The notes: generated from the sequence alone by a model not told the origin. Shown: positions 1 to 8,105, counted from the stretch's first letter. The stretch: DNA of 20,452 nucleotides from an uncultured Arenimonas sp. (GCA_946885815.1 CAMPHE010000004.1:1-20452); one strand, 5' to 3'. Numbers and translations: made by a program.

Positions 1-51
1 GAAAGCGGAAGAGCACGCGAGCGACATCGCGAGAAAGAGCAGCGTACGCAT
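1..51 (-). CDS. Secreted or membrane protein, N-terminal fragment (runs off left edge)
   Basis: Only the first 17 codons are present (MRTLLFLAMSLACSSAF). They read as the start of an export signal: basic residue at position 3, then a hydrophobic stretch LLFLAMSLA. SLAC could be a lipobox with Cys13, but A-C-S-S-A could equally be a signal peptidase I region. A good ribosome binding site (AGGAG, 59-63) lies 7 bases before the ATG at 49-51, which supports a real start. The gene points the same way as murD2 but is separated from it by 171 bp holding a palindromic repeat. Its function cannot be judged from what is visible. Confidence 0.6.
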   Translation of the reverse strand, partial: MRTLLFLAMSLACSSAF

Positions 52-99
52 GGCCAGTCTCCTGTCGGAAGGTTCACCGATTCTATGCCGATCGGGAGG

Positions 100-223
100 A
101 AAAGCTGGTCTTTGCCACGAATTACACGACGGACACGAAATACACGACAGGAGCAATGAACTGTTCTGCTCTTGTCGTGTAATTCGTGTCCGTGGTGCTC
201 GGTCGTGTCCCAATCCAGCTTTT
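100..223. repeat. Nested palindromic repeat between murD2 and the left-edge gene
   Basis: An inner inverted repeat has 25-nt arms at 131-155 and 167-191, matching at 23 of 25 positions, with an 11-nt loop. An outer perfect 9-nt pair, AAAAGCTGG (100-108) and CCAGCTTTT (215-223), brackets it. The arms carry the motif CACGAATTACACGAC; a near-identical direct copy sits at 116-130 and 134-148. The outer right arm runs into the murD2 stop codon (223-225). AT content is higher than in the surrounding genes. It could act as a terminator for the lysAC-murL-murD2 transcript or be a dispersed repeat; the sequence alone does not decide. Confidence 0.7.
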
Positions 224-1602
224 CACGCAACCCCGAGGCCAGGAATGGCGCTGATCCGGTCGGGATCGAAGCCGGCGGCACGGGCGAAGTGGCGGCCGCG
301 TTCGGTGTAGTCGCGGTAGCGCGGGAAGCTCGGGGCGCCGGGCGAGAGCAGCAGGACGCCGTTCTGGTCGAGCGCGGCGAGGCCGAGGCGCACCGCGTCC
401 TCCATCGTCGCCGCCTGTTCGAGCACGAAGCGGTCGCCGACGGCGAGCGGGCGCAGCTTCTCGTGCACCGTCGGGCCGTTCTGGCCCATCGTGACCACCG
501 CCGCCACCGGCTCGGTCGCGAGGCGCTCGCAGAACACGCCCCAGTCGACGCCGCGGTCGTAGCCGCCGACGAGGATCGCGACGCGGCGGCCCTTGAAGCA
601 GTCGAGCGCGGCGAGGCTCGCGTGCGGCGTGGTGCTGATCGAATCGTTCACCGCCTCGATGCCATGTCGCGTGCCGAGCGACTGCAGCCTGTGCGGCAGC
701 GGCCGGAACGTCGCCGCGTGCGGCGCGAGCGCGACGGCGTCGTGGCCCAGCGCCTCGATCGCCGCGAGGGCCGCGCACAGGTTCAGCCCGTTGTGGCGCC
801 CGGGCAGGGGCAGCGTCCGCGGGTCGATGACCGCGCGCCCGGCGCGGTGCACGAGGCCGTCGCGCAGATGCCAGCCGTCGCCGTGCCCGAACCACGCGAC
901 CGCGGTGCCGGAAGGGATGTCGATTTCGCCCAGCCGGGCATCGGCGGCGTTCAGCACCGCGACGCGCGGCCGCGCCCGCGTCACGAGCGCCAGCTTGTCG
1001 TCGAAATAGCGCTGCTCGGTGCCGTGCCAGTCGAGATGTTCGGGGAACAGGTTGAGCACGACGGCGACGTCGACGTCGCGCGCTTCGCCGGCCTGGTAGC
1101 TCGACAGTTCGATCGCCCAGACCGCCGGCGGCGGCTGCACGTCCAGCAGTTCCAGCAGCGGCAGCCCGATGTTGCCGGCCAGCGCGGTGCGCACGCCGCC
1201 GGCGCGCAGCAGGTGCGCGATCAGCGCGGTGGTCGTCGACTTGCCCTTGGTGCCCGTGACGCAGAGGCGCGCGCCGGTCTTCGGCTCGGCCATCCACAGT
1301 GTGGTGGCCCCGATCACGCGGACGCCGTTGAGCGCGGCATCGGCCGCCGGCGACGTGTAAGGACTGATGCCGGGCGATTTGACGACGACGTCGAACGCCG
1401 ACAGCGCCGCGGCGTCGACCTGCGTCGCGATCGTCAAGGCCGGATCCTGCAGCTGTTCGAGGCTGGCGGCTTCGTCGACGCTGCAGAACACCGTCACCGG
1501 CTGGGACGGCAGGCGCCAGCGCAGCGCGGCGAGCACCGAACGGCCTTCGCGGCCATAGCCCCAGATCGCGACGCGCTGGCCTTCAAGCTCCGAAATGCGC
1601 AC
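223..1602 (-). CDS. murD2: MurD2: UDP-N-acetylmuramoyl-L-alanine--L-glutamate ligase
   Basis: Mur-ligase family protein of 459 residues that joins glutamate to UDP-MurNAc-L-alanine in the cytoplasm using ATP. The sequence shows an N-terminal Rossmann-like region (IWGYGREG, about 13-20), the ATP-binding loop GTKGKST (117-123) and the ELSSYQ motif of MurD proteins. Classic MurD has GTNGKST; Lys here fits the MurD2 branch. The pairing with MurL next door is the basis for calling MurD2, which uses L-Glu instead of D-Glu; that substrate choice is known for the Xanthomonas pair and inferred here. The GTG start at 1602 has GGGAG 7 bases upstream and keeps the expected N-terminus. The longer frame back to 1761 would overlap murL deeply. 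The 20-bp overlap with the end of murL indicates translational coupling. Confidence 0.88.
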   Translation of the reverse strand: MRISELEGQRVAIWGYGREGRSVLAALRWRLPSQPVTVFCSVDEAASLEQLQDPALTIATQVDAAALSAFDVVVKSPGISPYTSPAADAALNGVRVIGATTLWMAEPKTGARLCVTGTKGKSTTTALIAHLLRAGGVRTALAGNIGLPLLELLDVQPPPAVWAIELSSYQAGEARDVDVAVVLNLFPEHLDWHGTEQRYFDDKLALVTRARPRVAVLNAADARLGEIDIPSGTAVAWFGHGDGWHLRDGLVHRAGRAVIDPRTLPLPGRHNGLNLCAALAAIEALGHDAVALAPHAATFRPLPHRLQSLGTRHGIEAVNDSISTTPHASLAALDCFKGRRVAILVGGYDRGVDWGVFCERLATEPVAAVVTMGQNGPTVHEKLRPLAVGDRFVLEQAATMEDAVRLGLAALDQNGVLLLSPGAPSFPRYRDYTERGRHFARAAGFDPDRISAIPGLGVA

Positions 1603-2986
1603 GCAGCCGCTCCCACAGCCCGTCCGGAATCGCGTGATCATCGGCCGGAACCAGCAGCGGCGCCAGCGACCGGTCCTCCGCCGCGAGCTGCGGCCGGATC
1701 TCGTCGCGGAAGCGGCGCACCAGCGCGTCCTCGCGCCACGCCGGGCTGTCGGCGAGCGCATCCATCGCCGCGCGCGATTCGCGGCCTTCGCCGACGCATT
1801 CGAACGGCTTGTGGTCGCGGTATTCCATCAGCGCGTCGAAGCCGGGGGCCAGGTCGGCGTCGTCGAGCAGGTTGCGGCCGAAGATCGCCATCAGCCGCGG
1901 CTTGGGCATGAACGGCGCCAGCGCGAGGAACACGAAGTGGCATTTCGGGCAGACGCCGCACCAGCGCTGCGCGGGTCGCTCGCCGAGGATGTGGAAATTG
2001 CGGTTGCAGCTGGAGAAGTGGCGGTCGTAGCGGTCCAGGCGCGCGAACTGCCGCGCGACCGCGAGTTCCGAAAAGGGCCGCAGCGCCGACCAGTAGTGCA
2101 GGCCGGGATCGACGCGGGACCGCAGGTGGCCGGCGAACATCCGCTCGAAGTCGAAACCCTTCGACCACTGGTGGTTCACCTCGTCGGTGACGCGGCCGTC
2201 GGCGTCGACGATGCGGCTGCCGTAACTGGCCGACCGCTCGTTCGAGAAGACCACGTGCGTGTGCCCGTGCAGCAGCGCCGCGACCGCGAGGATCGCCGAG
2301 TTCACCGCGGTGACCGGAATGTGGCCGTTGAGCGCGCCCTGCCGGTTGTACTCGAACAACAGCGGCGACAACGCGCGACCGATCTGCAGCGTCGGCAGGC
2401 CGGTATGCGCCGCGCACGCGGCGATCAGCGGCGAGGCGCCGACCCACACCACCGTCTGCGGGATGCCGAGCGCCCGCAGCGCCTCGATCGTCACCAGTGA
2501 ATCCTTGCCGCCGCCGATGGCGACGAGCGCGGACCCGGTCGCCTCGAGTGGTGGGTGGCCCTTCAGGGCCGGCACTGCAGCTTCAGGAAGCTTCGGGCCT
2601 GAAGGCCCTCCCACAGGAAAGCGGATCCGGCCGCGCAGCTGCAGGCCATTGCGGTACGCGAACTCGCCGAGTCCGTTCTCGTAGACCGACTGCAGGAACG
2701 CGGCGGTGGCGGCGTCGATCGGCTCGCCGTCGATCGCGATCGCCGGCGGTGCCGCCGCCTTGTAGTAGCTCACGCCGGCGATCAGGTGCAGCAGGCGCAG
2801 CGCCCGGTCGACGGCGGCGGCGCGGTCGCCATCGAGCGCGAACGGCGCGCCGGGAAAGCGCACGGTCTCCACCAGCCGCGGGCCGTCGTCGAACGCGTAC
2901 GCGAGCGTGGCCTCGCCGGTGGCCGCGTCGAACGCGTGGTCGAGGAAGCGGAAGGTCCGTACCGCCGCGGGATCAAACGCCGTCAT
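1583..2986 (-). CDS. murL: MurL: UDP-MurNAc-L-Ala-L-Glu epimerase
   Basis: A 467-residue protein that, in Xanthomonas, inverts the terminal L-Glu of UDP-MurNAc-L-Ala-L-Glu to D-Glu in an ATP- and Mg-dependent reaction, replacing glutamate racemase MurI. Recognised by overall sequence and by position between lysAC and murD2. Visible motifs are a PP-loop-like GGGKDS (158-163) and a Cys cluster, Cys327 plus CGVCPKC (343-349), which may bind metal. The start overlaps the end of lysAC by 14 bp and the stop overlaps murD2 by 20 bp, so the three genes probably form one transcript. Residues about 125-145 are a Pro/Gly-rich stretch encoded by a pair of REP-like palindromes just before the GGGKDS loop. 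This looks like an in-frame insertion tolerated as a surface linker (inference). Confidence 0.88.
   Translation of the reverse strand: MTAFDPAAVRTFRFLDHAFDAATGEATLAYAFDDGPRLVETVRFPGAPFALDGDRAAAVDRALRLLHLIAGVSYYKAAAPPAIAIDGEPIDAATAAFLQSVYENGLGEFAYRNGLQLRGRIRFPVGGPSGPKLPEAAVPALKGHPPLEATGSALVAIGGGKDSLVTIEALRALGIPQTVVWVGASPLIAACAAHTGLPTLQIGRALSPLLFEYNRQGALNGHIPVTAVNSAILAVAALLHGHTHVVFSNERSASYGSRIVDADGRVTDEVNHQWSKGFDFERMFAGHLRSRVDPGLHYWSALRPFSELAVARQFARLDRYDRHFSSCNRNFHILGERPAQRWCGVCPKCHFVFLALAPFMPKPRLMAIFGRNLLDDADLAPGFDALMEYRDHKPFECVGEGRESRAAMDALADSPAWREDALVRRFRDEIRPQLAAEDRSLAPLLVPADDHAIPDGLWERLRAHFGA
1610..1614 (-). promoter_or_regulatory. Ribosome binding site fixing the murD2 GTG start
   Basis: GGGAG on the minus strand lies 7 bases before the GTG at 1600-1602, inside the last codons of murL. 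No ATG gives a plausible MurD N-terminus, so this site decides the start. Confidence 0.6.
2551..2614. repeat. Pair of inverted REP-like palindromes inside murL
   Basis: Two 20-nt units, 2551-2570 and 2595-2614, face each other and match at 17 of 20 positions when one is reverse-complemented. Each begins with a GTGGG head and is itself a small hairpin (GGCCC-TTCA-GGGCC and GGGCC-TGAA-GGCCC). A GTGG/GTAG head followed by an imperfect palindrome, with units in inverted pairs, is the standard architecture of bacterial REP elements. Such elements are normally extragenic, but this pair lies wholly within murL, in frame, and encodes residues of about 125-145. Confidence 0.8.
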
Positions 2987-5576
2987 CGATCACGTCCTCC
3001 GGCGGCAGCGCGCGCAGGTTGTAGCGGTTGGCCATCGACGCCGCGTAGGCGCCGGCATGCGCGACGAGGAGCACGTCGCCTTCGGCGGTGGCATCGGGCA
3101 GCCGGCGCTGGCGGCCGAGCACGTCGCCCGATTCGCACACCGGGCCGACCACGTCCACCGGCGCCCCGGGCGGGTCGTCCGCGCGCGACAGGTTCTCGAT
3201 GCGGTGCCACGCGCCGTAGAGCGGCACGCGCAGCAGGGCGTTCATGCCGGCGTCGACGCCGACGCGGCGCACGCCGTCCTTCGCGACCACCTGCGTCACG
3301 GCCAGCAGCAGCACGCCGGCTTCCGCGACCAGGTAGCGTCCCGGTTCCACCCACAGCGCGTATTGCGGCCACGACGATTTCACCTCCGCCAATGCGTTCG
3401 CATACGCGTGCAGGTCGAACGGCTCGGCTTCGGGGTCGTACGCGACGCCCAGCCCGCCGCCGACATCGATGAAGCCGACGGTGCCGATGCGATCGGCGAG
3501 CGCCGCGAGCTGCGCGTATACCGCGCGCCAGTGGTCGGCGTCGTGGATGCCGCTGCCGATATGGGCGTGCAGCCCGGCGATGCGCGCCCCGGCCGCGCGC
3601 GCGGCGTCGCGGAACGCCGGCAGGTCTTCCTGCGCGAGCCCGAACTTCGCGCCGCGCCCGCCGGTGCGCACCTTTTCGTGGTGACCCTGGCCGAAGCCGG
3701 GGTCGATCCGCAGCACGATGTCGCGGCCGTCGAACAGCGCCGGCCAGCGCCGCAGCGGTTCCGCGCTGTCGAGCGTCACGTGCACCCCGCGCGCCAATGC
3801 CGCCGCGACCTCGGCCCGCGGCGCGAAGCTCGGAGTGAACAGCACGCGGTCGGGCGCCAGCGTCGGCAGCGCGGCGAACAGATGCTCCAGTTCACCGAGT
3901 GACACGCATTCGAAGCCGAAGCCTTCCGACTCGAGCGCCTGCAGCACGGCCGCGTGCGGATTGGCCTTCAACGCATAGAACCGCCGGTCGATCGCGGCGA
4001 TGCCCGCGAGTTCGCGCGCGCGTTCGCGCACGGTCGGCAGGTGATACAGGTAACGCGGCGTGCCGCGCGCGGCGACGTCGAGCACGCGCCCGTGCTCGCG
4101 CTGCCACCACGTGGGCGGCGGCGCCACGCCCGGCAGCCCGAGCCGGCGCCAGCTCGCGCCGAACACGCTCGCATCGGTCACCGGCATCGCGCCCGACTGC
4201 GCGAGCAGCGCGTGCAGCTTCGGCAGCATGTCGTCGGCGAGCGCCTCGTCGACGACGAACGTCAGGTTCAGGTCGTTGCTCGACTGCGAGATCAGGTGCA
4301 CGCGCTCGCGGCCGAACTCGGCCCAGACGTCGCCGAGCTGGTGCAGCAGCGCACGCATGCCGCGACCGACGAGCGTGATCGCCGCGCACGGCGCGATCAC
4401 TTTCACCCGGCACACCTGCGCCAGGTCGGCGCACAGCGCGTCGAGCACGTTGGTGCTGACCAGGTTGTCGCTGGGGTCGAGCGACACGGTGACGTTCGCC
4501 TCGGACGAGCCGATCAGATCGACCGACAATCCGTGCGCCTTGAAACGCTCGAACACGTCCGACAGGAAGCCGACCTGCTGCCACATGCCGATGGTTTCCA
4601 TCGACACCAGCACGATGCCGCGCCGCGAACTGATCGCCTTGACGCCGGGCACGGTCGCGGCGCCGCCGTCGATGACCGTGCCCGCCAGCTCCGGGCGGCC
4701 CGTGTCGCGGATCCAGATCGGCACGCGTGCCTCGCGGCACGGGTGGATGCAGCGCGGGTGCAGCACCTTCGCGCCGGTGGTGGCGATTTCCTGCGCTTCC
4801 TCGTAGTCGAGCCGCACCAGCAGGCGCGCGTCCGGCACCGCGCGCGGATTGGCGCTGAACATGCCGGGGACGTCGGTCCAGATCTCGACGCGGCGCGCGC
4901 CGAGCAGCGCGCCGAAGTACGCGGCGCTGGTGTCGCTCCCGCCGCGGCCGAGGATCGCCGTGCCGCCGTCCGCCGCGCGGGCGATGAAGCCCTGCGCGAC
5001 GCGCAGCGCCGGGCCGGCGGCGGCGAAGCGGGCGCGTGTCGCGGCCGTGTCGGCACCGCCGGGCTCCGTCGGGCACGAGGCCGACAGCCACCGGCTCCAG
5101 TCGCCCTGGTTCGGCAGCGGCCGCGCCCGCAGCCAGTCGCGCGAATCGCACCAGTCGACGGGCAGGCCCTGCGCACGCAGGAACGCGACGCCCAGTGTCG
5201 ACGACAGCAGTTCACCCTGCGCCAGCACTTCGGCCTGCCAGTCGAGGCCGCCGGCATCGGCGCGCGGATCGATGCCGAGGCCGATCAGTCCGGCCAGCCG
5301 GTCGCGGATCGCGCCGCGGTCGACGCCGAGTTCATCGGCGAAGTCCTCGTGCCGGTGCACCAGCGCGTCGATGCCGGCACGTACCGCCGCGCGGTCGGCG
5401 TGCGTGTCGCAGACCGCCTGCAGCGCGTTGGTGACGCCGGCGAGCGCCGACACCACCACCAGCACGCTCGCGCCTTCCTCGGCGTGGCGCTGCCGCATCA
5501 GCCGGCCGATCGTCTCCCAGCCCTCGCGGCGGGCGACGCTGGTGCCGCCGAACTTCAGCACGATCCAGTCGGTCAT
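2973..5576 (-). CDS. lysAC: LysAC: bifunctional aspartate kinase / diaminopimelate decarboxylase
   Basis: An 867-residue fusion of the first and last enzymes of lysine synthesis. The N-terminal half is aspartokinase: KFGGTS (8-13), the GRGGSDTSA nucleotide-binding motif (210-218), and ACT-type regulatory sequence around 320-470, so feedback control by amino acids is likely. The C-terminal half is a PLP-dependent meso-diaminopimelate decarboxylase: FYALKANPH with the PLP lysine at 538, HAHIGSG (670-676), EPGRYLV (744-750), CESGD (814-818), and GAYAASMANRYN near the end. This fusion is typical of xanthomonads. The start chosen at 5576 gives MTDWIVLKFGG, the normal aspartokinase N-terminus; the frame stays open upstream to 5849 but encodes no family sequence there. 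No clear Shine-Dalgarno precedes it. It heads the overlapping lysAC-murL-murD2 operon, joining diaminopimelate metabolism to stem-peptide glutamate chemistry. Confidence 0.95.
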   Translation of the reverse strand: MTDWIVLKFGGTSVARREGWETIGRLMRQRHAEEGASVLVVVSALAGVTNALQAVCDTHADRAAVRAGIDALVHRHEDFADELGVDRGAIRDRLAGLIGLGIDPRADAGGLDWQAEVLAQGELLSSTLGVAFLRAQGLPVDWCDSRDWLRARPLPNQGDWSRWLSASCPTEPGGADTAATRARFAAAGPALRVAQGFIARAADGGTAILGRGGSDTSAAYFGALLGARRVEIWTDVPGMFSANPRAVPDARLLVRLDYEEAQEIATTGAKVLHPRCIHPCREARVPIWIRDTGRPELAGTVIDGGAATVPGVKAISSRRGIVLVSMETIGMWQQVGFLSDVFERFKAHGLSVDLIGSSEANVTVSLDPSDNLVSTNVLDALCADLAQVCRVKVIAPCAAITLVGRGMRALLHQLGDVWAEFGRERVHLISQSSNDLNLTFVVDEALADDMLPKLHALLAQSGAMPVTDASVFGASWRRLGLPGVAPPPTWWQREHGRVLDVAARGTPRYLYHLPTVRERARELAGIAAIDRRFYALKANPHAAVLQALESEGFGFECVSLGELEHLFAALPTLAPDRVLFTPSFAPRAEVAAALARGVHVTLDSAEPLRRWPALFDGRDIVLRIDPGFGQGHHEKVRTGGRGAKFGLAQEDLPAFRDAARAAGARIAGLHAHIGSGIHDADHWRAVYAQLAALADRIGTVGFIDVGGGLGVAYDPEAEPFDLHAYANALAEVKSSWPQYALWVEPGRYLVAEAGVLLLAVTQVVAKDGVRRVGVDAGMNALLRVPLYGAWHRIENLSRADDPPGAPVDVVGPVCESGDVLGRQRRLPDATAEGDVLLVAHAGAYAASMANRYNLRALPPEDVIDDGV

Positions 5577-5706
5577 CGGGAGGTGGCGCTCGCGCGTTTC
5601 ACGGCGCCGCAGTCTATCCGAAGCTCCTGTCTTTTCCGTGGCATGCGGGCGCACCGGTCGAGTTCGATCGCGGTACGATTCGCGGCTCCACGGAGAGGGC
5701 GAGAGG

Positions 5707-6588
5707 ATGGAAAGGGAGTTCGTGCAGCTCGACGTGTTCGCGGCCCGACCCGGCGACGGCAACCCGCTGGCGGTCGTGCTGGAGGCCGACGGGCTCGACG
5801 ACGACGCGATGCAGGCGATCGCCCGCTGGACGCGGCTGCCGGAAACCACCTTCGTGCTGCCGCCGTCGACGCCCGACGCGAGCTATCGCCTGCGCATCTT
5901 CAGTCCCCGCCGCGAGGTGCCGTTCGCCGGCCACCCGAGCATCGGCAGCGCGCACGCCGTGCTCGACGCCGGCCTCGCCGCGCCCCGCGACGGCCGGCTG
6001 GTGCAGGAGTGCGCGGTCGGCCTGCTGCCGGTGGAGGTGCGGGGCGACGGCCGCGGGCGCCGCATCGCGGTTCGCGCGCCGCGGGCGAAGGTGCTCGAGG
6101 TCGGCCAGCCGGAAGACGTTCGCCTGAGCAACGCGCTGCGCGGCCACGTGCCCGGCCCGCTGCCGCCGGTGCTGATGGACGGCGGCCGCCGCTGGTGGCT
6201 GTCGGAACTCGTCGACGAGGCCTCCGTGCGCAGCTACGTACCGCGCTGGGACGCGATCTCGGCCCTCGCGCGCGGCCACGACGCGATGGGGCTGTGCGTG
6301 TTCGCGCGTTGCCACGGCCAGGACTACGACCTCGTCGTGCGAGCGCTGGTCGGACAGCCGGCGCAGGTGGAGGACGCCGCGTCGGGTGCGGCGAACGCCA
6401 CGCTCGCCGCGTTCCTGCATGAATCGGCGGCGCTGCCGCATGCCGACGGCCGCTACGTCGTCAGCCAGGGCCGCGAGGTCGGTCACGACGCGCGGCTGGA
6501 ACTGCGCGTCGATGCCGACGGCGAGGTCTGGTCGGGCGGCCAGGTGCAGACCGTCGTGCGCGGCCGGCTCGACTGGCCGACGAAATGA
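5707..6588 (+). CDS. PhzF-family protein (isomerase/epimerase-like)
   Basis: A 293-residue member of the PhzF family, which shares the diaminopimelate-epimerase fold. Evidence is GNPLAVV near residues 18-24, LPETTFV with Glu46 at the position of the catalytic glutamate of PhzF (Glu45 in the phenazine enzyme), the PFAGHPSIGSAHAVL motif (about 72-86), and EDAASGAANA (222-231) in the second half. Length matches the family (about 260-300). No phenazine genes are nearby, so a role in phenazine synthesis is not supported; most genomic PhzF homologues have unknown substrates. It is divergent from lysAC across 130 bp, with a possible GGAGAG ribosome site about 9 bases before the ATG. A strong hairpin follows the stop. 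Confidence 0.85.
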   Translation: MEREFVQLDVFAARPGDGNPLAVVLEADGLDDDAMQAIARWTRLPETTFVLPPSTPDASYRLRIFSPRREVPFAGHPSIGSAHAVLDAGLAAPRDGRLVQECAVGLLPVEVRGDGRGRRIAVRAPRAKVLEVGQPEDVRLSNALRGHVPGPLPPVLMDGGRRWWLSELVDEASVRSYVPRWDAISALARGHDAMGLCVFARCHGQDYDLVVRALVGQPAQVEDAASGAANATLAAFLHESAALPHADGRYVVSQGREVGHDARLELRVDADGEVWSGGQVQTVVRGRLDWPTK

Positions 6589-6589
6589 A

Positions 6590-6611
6590 GAAGGGGCCCG
6601 CAGGCCCCTTC
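6590..6611. terminator. Hairpin terminator between convergent genes
   Basis: A perfect 9-bp stem GAAGGGGCC/GGCCCCTTC with a CGCA tetraloop begins 2 bases after the PhzF-family stop. It lies between that gene and the convergent glycine-zipper gene ending at 6635, so it could serve both. The U-tract is poor on both strands (CTTCTTCATTT on the minus side), so termination is likely but not certain. Confidence 0.7.
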
Positions 6612-6634
6612 CTCGACGCCGGTGCCGGGCCCGC

Positions 6635-7471
6635 TCAACCCTCCGGCCGCACGTCCACGCGCACGCGCAGGCGGTCGCCCGGGTGGTAATCGGTGACGGT
6701 CTCGTAGCGGCGGCCGGCGTATTCGTACGTCACACGATAGCCGTCGACACGACCACCGCGGTCGGCGCCGTAGTAGCGGTCATACGCGTCGTCGTAACCG
6801 CCGACGGTGCGGCAGTCGGCCGCGGGCTGGCCGTAATAGCCCTGGGCACCGTAGCGCGGGTCGCCGTACCGGCGGTCGCGCTGCGTCGCCGCGGAACGCT
6901 CGATGCCGTTGCCGATCGCGCCGCCGACCACGGCGCCGAGCACCGTCGCCGCCGTGCGCTGGCTGCTCGACGTGCGATAGCCGTAACCATGGCGGCCGCG
7001 CCGGTCGTCGTCGGCGATGGCGTTGCCGAGCGCACCGCCGATCACCGCGCCGATCACCGCCCCGGCGCCACTGGTGCGCGCGCGCTGGCGATACGGATCG
7101 CTCCCGTAGCCGCCGCCGTACGCGTAGCGGTCGTCGTAGCCGCCGACGCATTCGCGCCTCGTCACCGGCGCGCCGCGCGACACGATCGGATCGACGCGCA
7201 GTACGCGCGCGGTGTCGTAGGTGCCGGTGCGGCCGTAGCGGTCGGGGACGACCGGGTCCGCGTACCCGTAGCGATCGTCCACGTAACGGTCGTCGCCGTA
7301 GCGGTCGTCGTAGCCGTCGTCGTAGTAGCGGTCGTCCGTGACGTAGCCGTCCTGGTACGTGTCGCCGTAGCGATCCTGGTAGCCGTAGGACTGGGCGGAG
7401 TCCTGCGCGTTCGCACCGCCGGCGACGAGCGCCGCGGCGAACACGAGCGGGGCGAGAACGAGACGCTTCAT
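6635..7471 (-). CDS. Exported glycine-zipper protein with Tyr/Asp-rich N-terminal region
   Basis: A 278-residue predicted envelope protein. A signal peptide covers about 1-22 (MKRLVLAPLVFAAALVAGGANA, cleavage after ANA). Residues about 28-79 are a low-complexity Tyr/Asp/Arg/Gly region (DRY, DGY, DDRYGD patterns). Two glycine-zipper segments follow, GAGAVIGAVIGGALGNAI (about 135-152) and a second at about 175-190. Such zippers are found in the Rickettsia 17-kDa antigen-like family and are thought to pack in membranes. The C-terminal part (VTYEYAGRRYETVTDYHPGDRLRVRV) resembles the conserved tail of that family. There are two cysteines, 108 and 220. The ATG at 7471 is preferred over GTG at 7480 because AGGAG (7480-7484) lies 8 bases before it. 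No lipobox is present. Exact function is unknown. Confidence 0.8.
   Translation of the reverse strand: MKRLVLAPLVFAAALVAGGANAQDSAQSYGYQDRYGDTYQDGYVTDDRYYDDGYDDRYGDDRYVDDRYGYADPVVPDRYGRTGTYDTARVLRVDPIVSRGAPVTRRECVGGYDDRYAYGGGYGSDPYRQRARTSGAGAVIGAVIGGALGNAIADDDRRGRHGYGYRTSSSQRTAATVLGAVVGGAIGNGIERSAATQRDRRYGDPRYGAQGYYGQPAADCRTVGGYDDAYDRYYGADRGGRVDGYRVTYEYAGRRYETVTDYHPGDRLRVRVDVRPEG
7250..7395 (-). repeat. Degenerate short tandem repeats coding Tyr/Asp-rich tract
   Basis: Within the glycine-zipper gene, short units such as TAGCGGTCGTC (plus-strand reading) recur with variation and encode DRY, DDGY and DDRYGD patterns. The repetition is at both DNA and protein level, so slippage could change its length between strains. 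Confidence 0.55.
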
Positions 7472-7479
7472 CGATTGCA

Positions 7480-7484
7480 CTCCT
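7480..7484 (-). promoter_or_regulatory. Ribosome binding site selecting ATG 7471
   Basis: AGGAG on the minus strand is 8 bases from the ATG at 7469-7471 and overlaps the alternative GTG at 7478-7480, which it therefore could not serve. Confidence 0.65.
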
Positions 7485-7580
7485 GCGCCGGAAATCGGCG
7501 TGGCGTCAGCGTCGGGTGAAGGCGCGGAACGGCCGCTGAACCCGGCCGGCGCGCCATTCAGCTTCGACCGCGGTGCCCGG

Positions 7581-8009
7581 TCAGGCTAGCCGGGCCTCGA
7601 GGGTCACCGGGATCGAGAGGACCTTCGAGATCACGCAGTTGGCCTTCGCGTCGTCCGCGAGTTTCGCGAACTCGTCGGCGGAAATGCCGGGGACGGCGGC
7701 CTCGACTTTCAGGTGGACGCCGGTGGCATGCGGGCCGGGTGACGTTTCCATCGCGACGTCGGCGCGCGTGTCGATGCGCGTGGCGGTATAGCCGGCGTTC
7801 TGCAGGATGAACCCCAGCGCCATCGAGAAGCACCCGGCATGCGCCGCGGCCAGCAGCTCCTCGGGGTTGGTGCCCTTCTCGTCGCCGAAGCGGGTGTTGA
7901 ACGAATAGCGGGTCTCCTCGAACAGGCCGCTCTGCGGCGTGCTCATGCGGCCCTTGCCGGTCTTGAGGTCGCCTTCCCAGTGGGCGGTCGCGTAGCGCTT
8001 GAAGGCCAT
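7581..8009 (-). CDS. osmC: OsmC-family peroxiredoxin-like protein
   Basis: A 142-residue protein of the OsmC subfamily, thiol-dependent reducers of organic hydroperoxides in the cytoplasm. The two redox cysteines are visible: Cys60 in AAHAGCFSMAL and Cys125 in DDAKANCVISKVL. The N-terminal GTNPEELLAAAHAGC segment (46-60) is the family signature, including the glutamates (50/51) near the active site. Length equals that of E. coli OsmC (about 143). The ATG at 8009 has GGAG about 8 bases upstream; the open frame extending far upstream of it is antisense to the next gene and is not coding. It is divergent from the hydroxylase-sulfotransferase gene across 105 bp. OsmC-type genes are often stress-induced, but no specific operator could be recognised. 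Confidence 0.93.
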   Translation of the reverse strand: MAFKRYATAHWEGDLKTGKGRMSTPQSGLFEETRYSFNTRFGDEKGTNPEELLAAAHAGCFSMALGFILQNAGYTATRIDTRADVAMETSPGPHATGVHLKVEAAVPGISADEFAKLADDAKANCVISKVLSIPVTLEARLA

Positions 8010-8071
8010 GTCGTACTCCGGTGCGGATGCCGTGGCGGCGGGCGCCCAGTCTACGCCCGGTGGAATCGGAC

Positions 8072-8105
8072 GGATAAATTGCTCAGAGCACATTTTGCGT
8101 ACCAT
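8072..8105. promoter_or_regulatory. AT-rich patch with perfect palindrome; possible promoter/operator
   Basis: The divergent spacer between osmC and the fusion gene holds an AT-rich patch unlike its surroundings, including GATAAATTGCTC and CATTTTGCG. A perfect 11-bp palindrome TGCTC-A-GAGCA lies at 8080-8090. TTGCTC (8079-8084) and TACCAT (8100-8105) could be -35/-10 elements, but the 15-bp spacing is short and the start codon follows at 8115, so this is tentative. Confidence 0.3.

Noticed and set aside
116..148. Two direct copies of a 15-nt motif considered as a CRISPR or iteron start
   Set aside because: Only two copies with a 3-nt gap, no regular spacers, and no cas or replication genes; they are part of the nested palindrome.
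5577..5706. Possible promoters in the lysAC/PhzF divergent spacer (TACGAT at 5674-5679 on plus; TAGACT on minus)
   Set aside because: Neither has a convincing -35 element at the right distance, so no promoter was called.
3954..6422. Plus-strand open frame of 822 codons
   Set aside because: Antisense to lysAC and overlapping the PhzF-family gene in another frame; no recognisable domains.
7486..7500. Small hairpin CGCCG-GAAAT-CGGCG upstream of the glycine-zipper gene
   Set aside because: A 5-bp GC stem is common by chance in this base composition and shows no riboswitch or terminator features.
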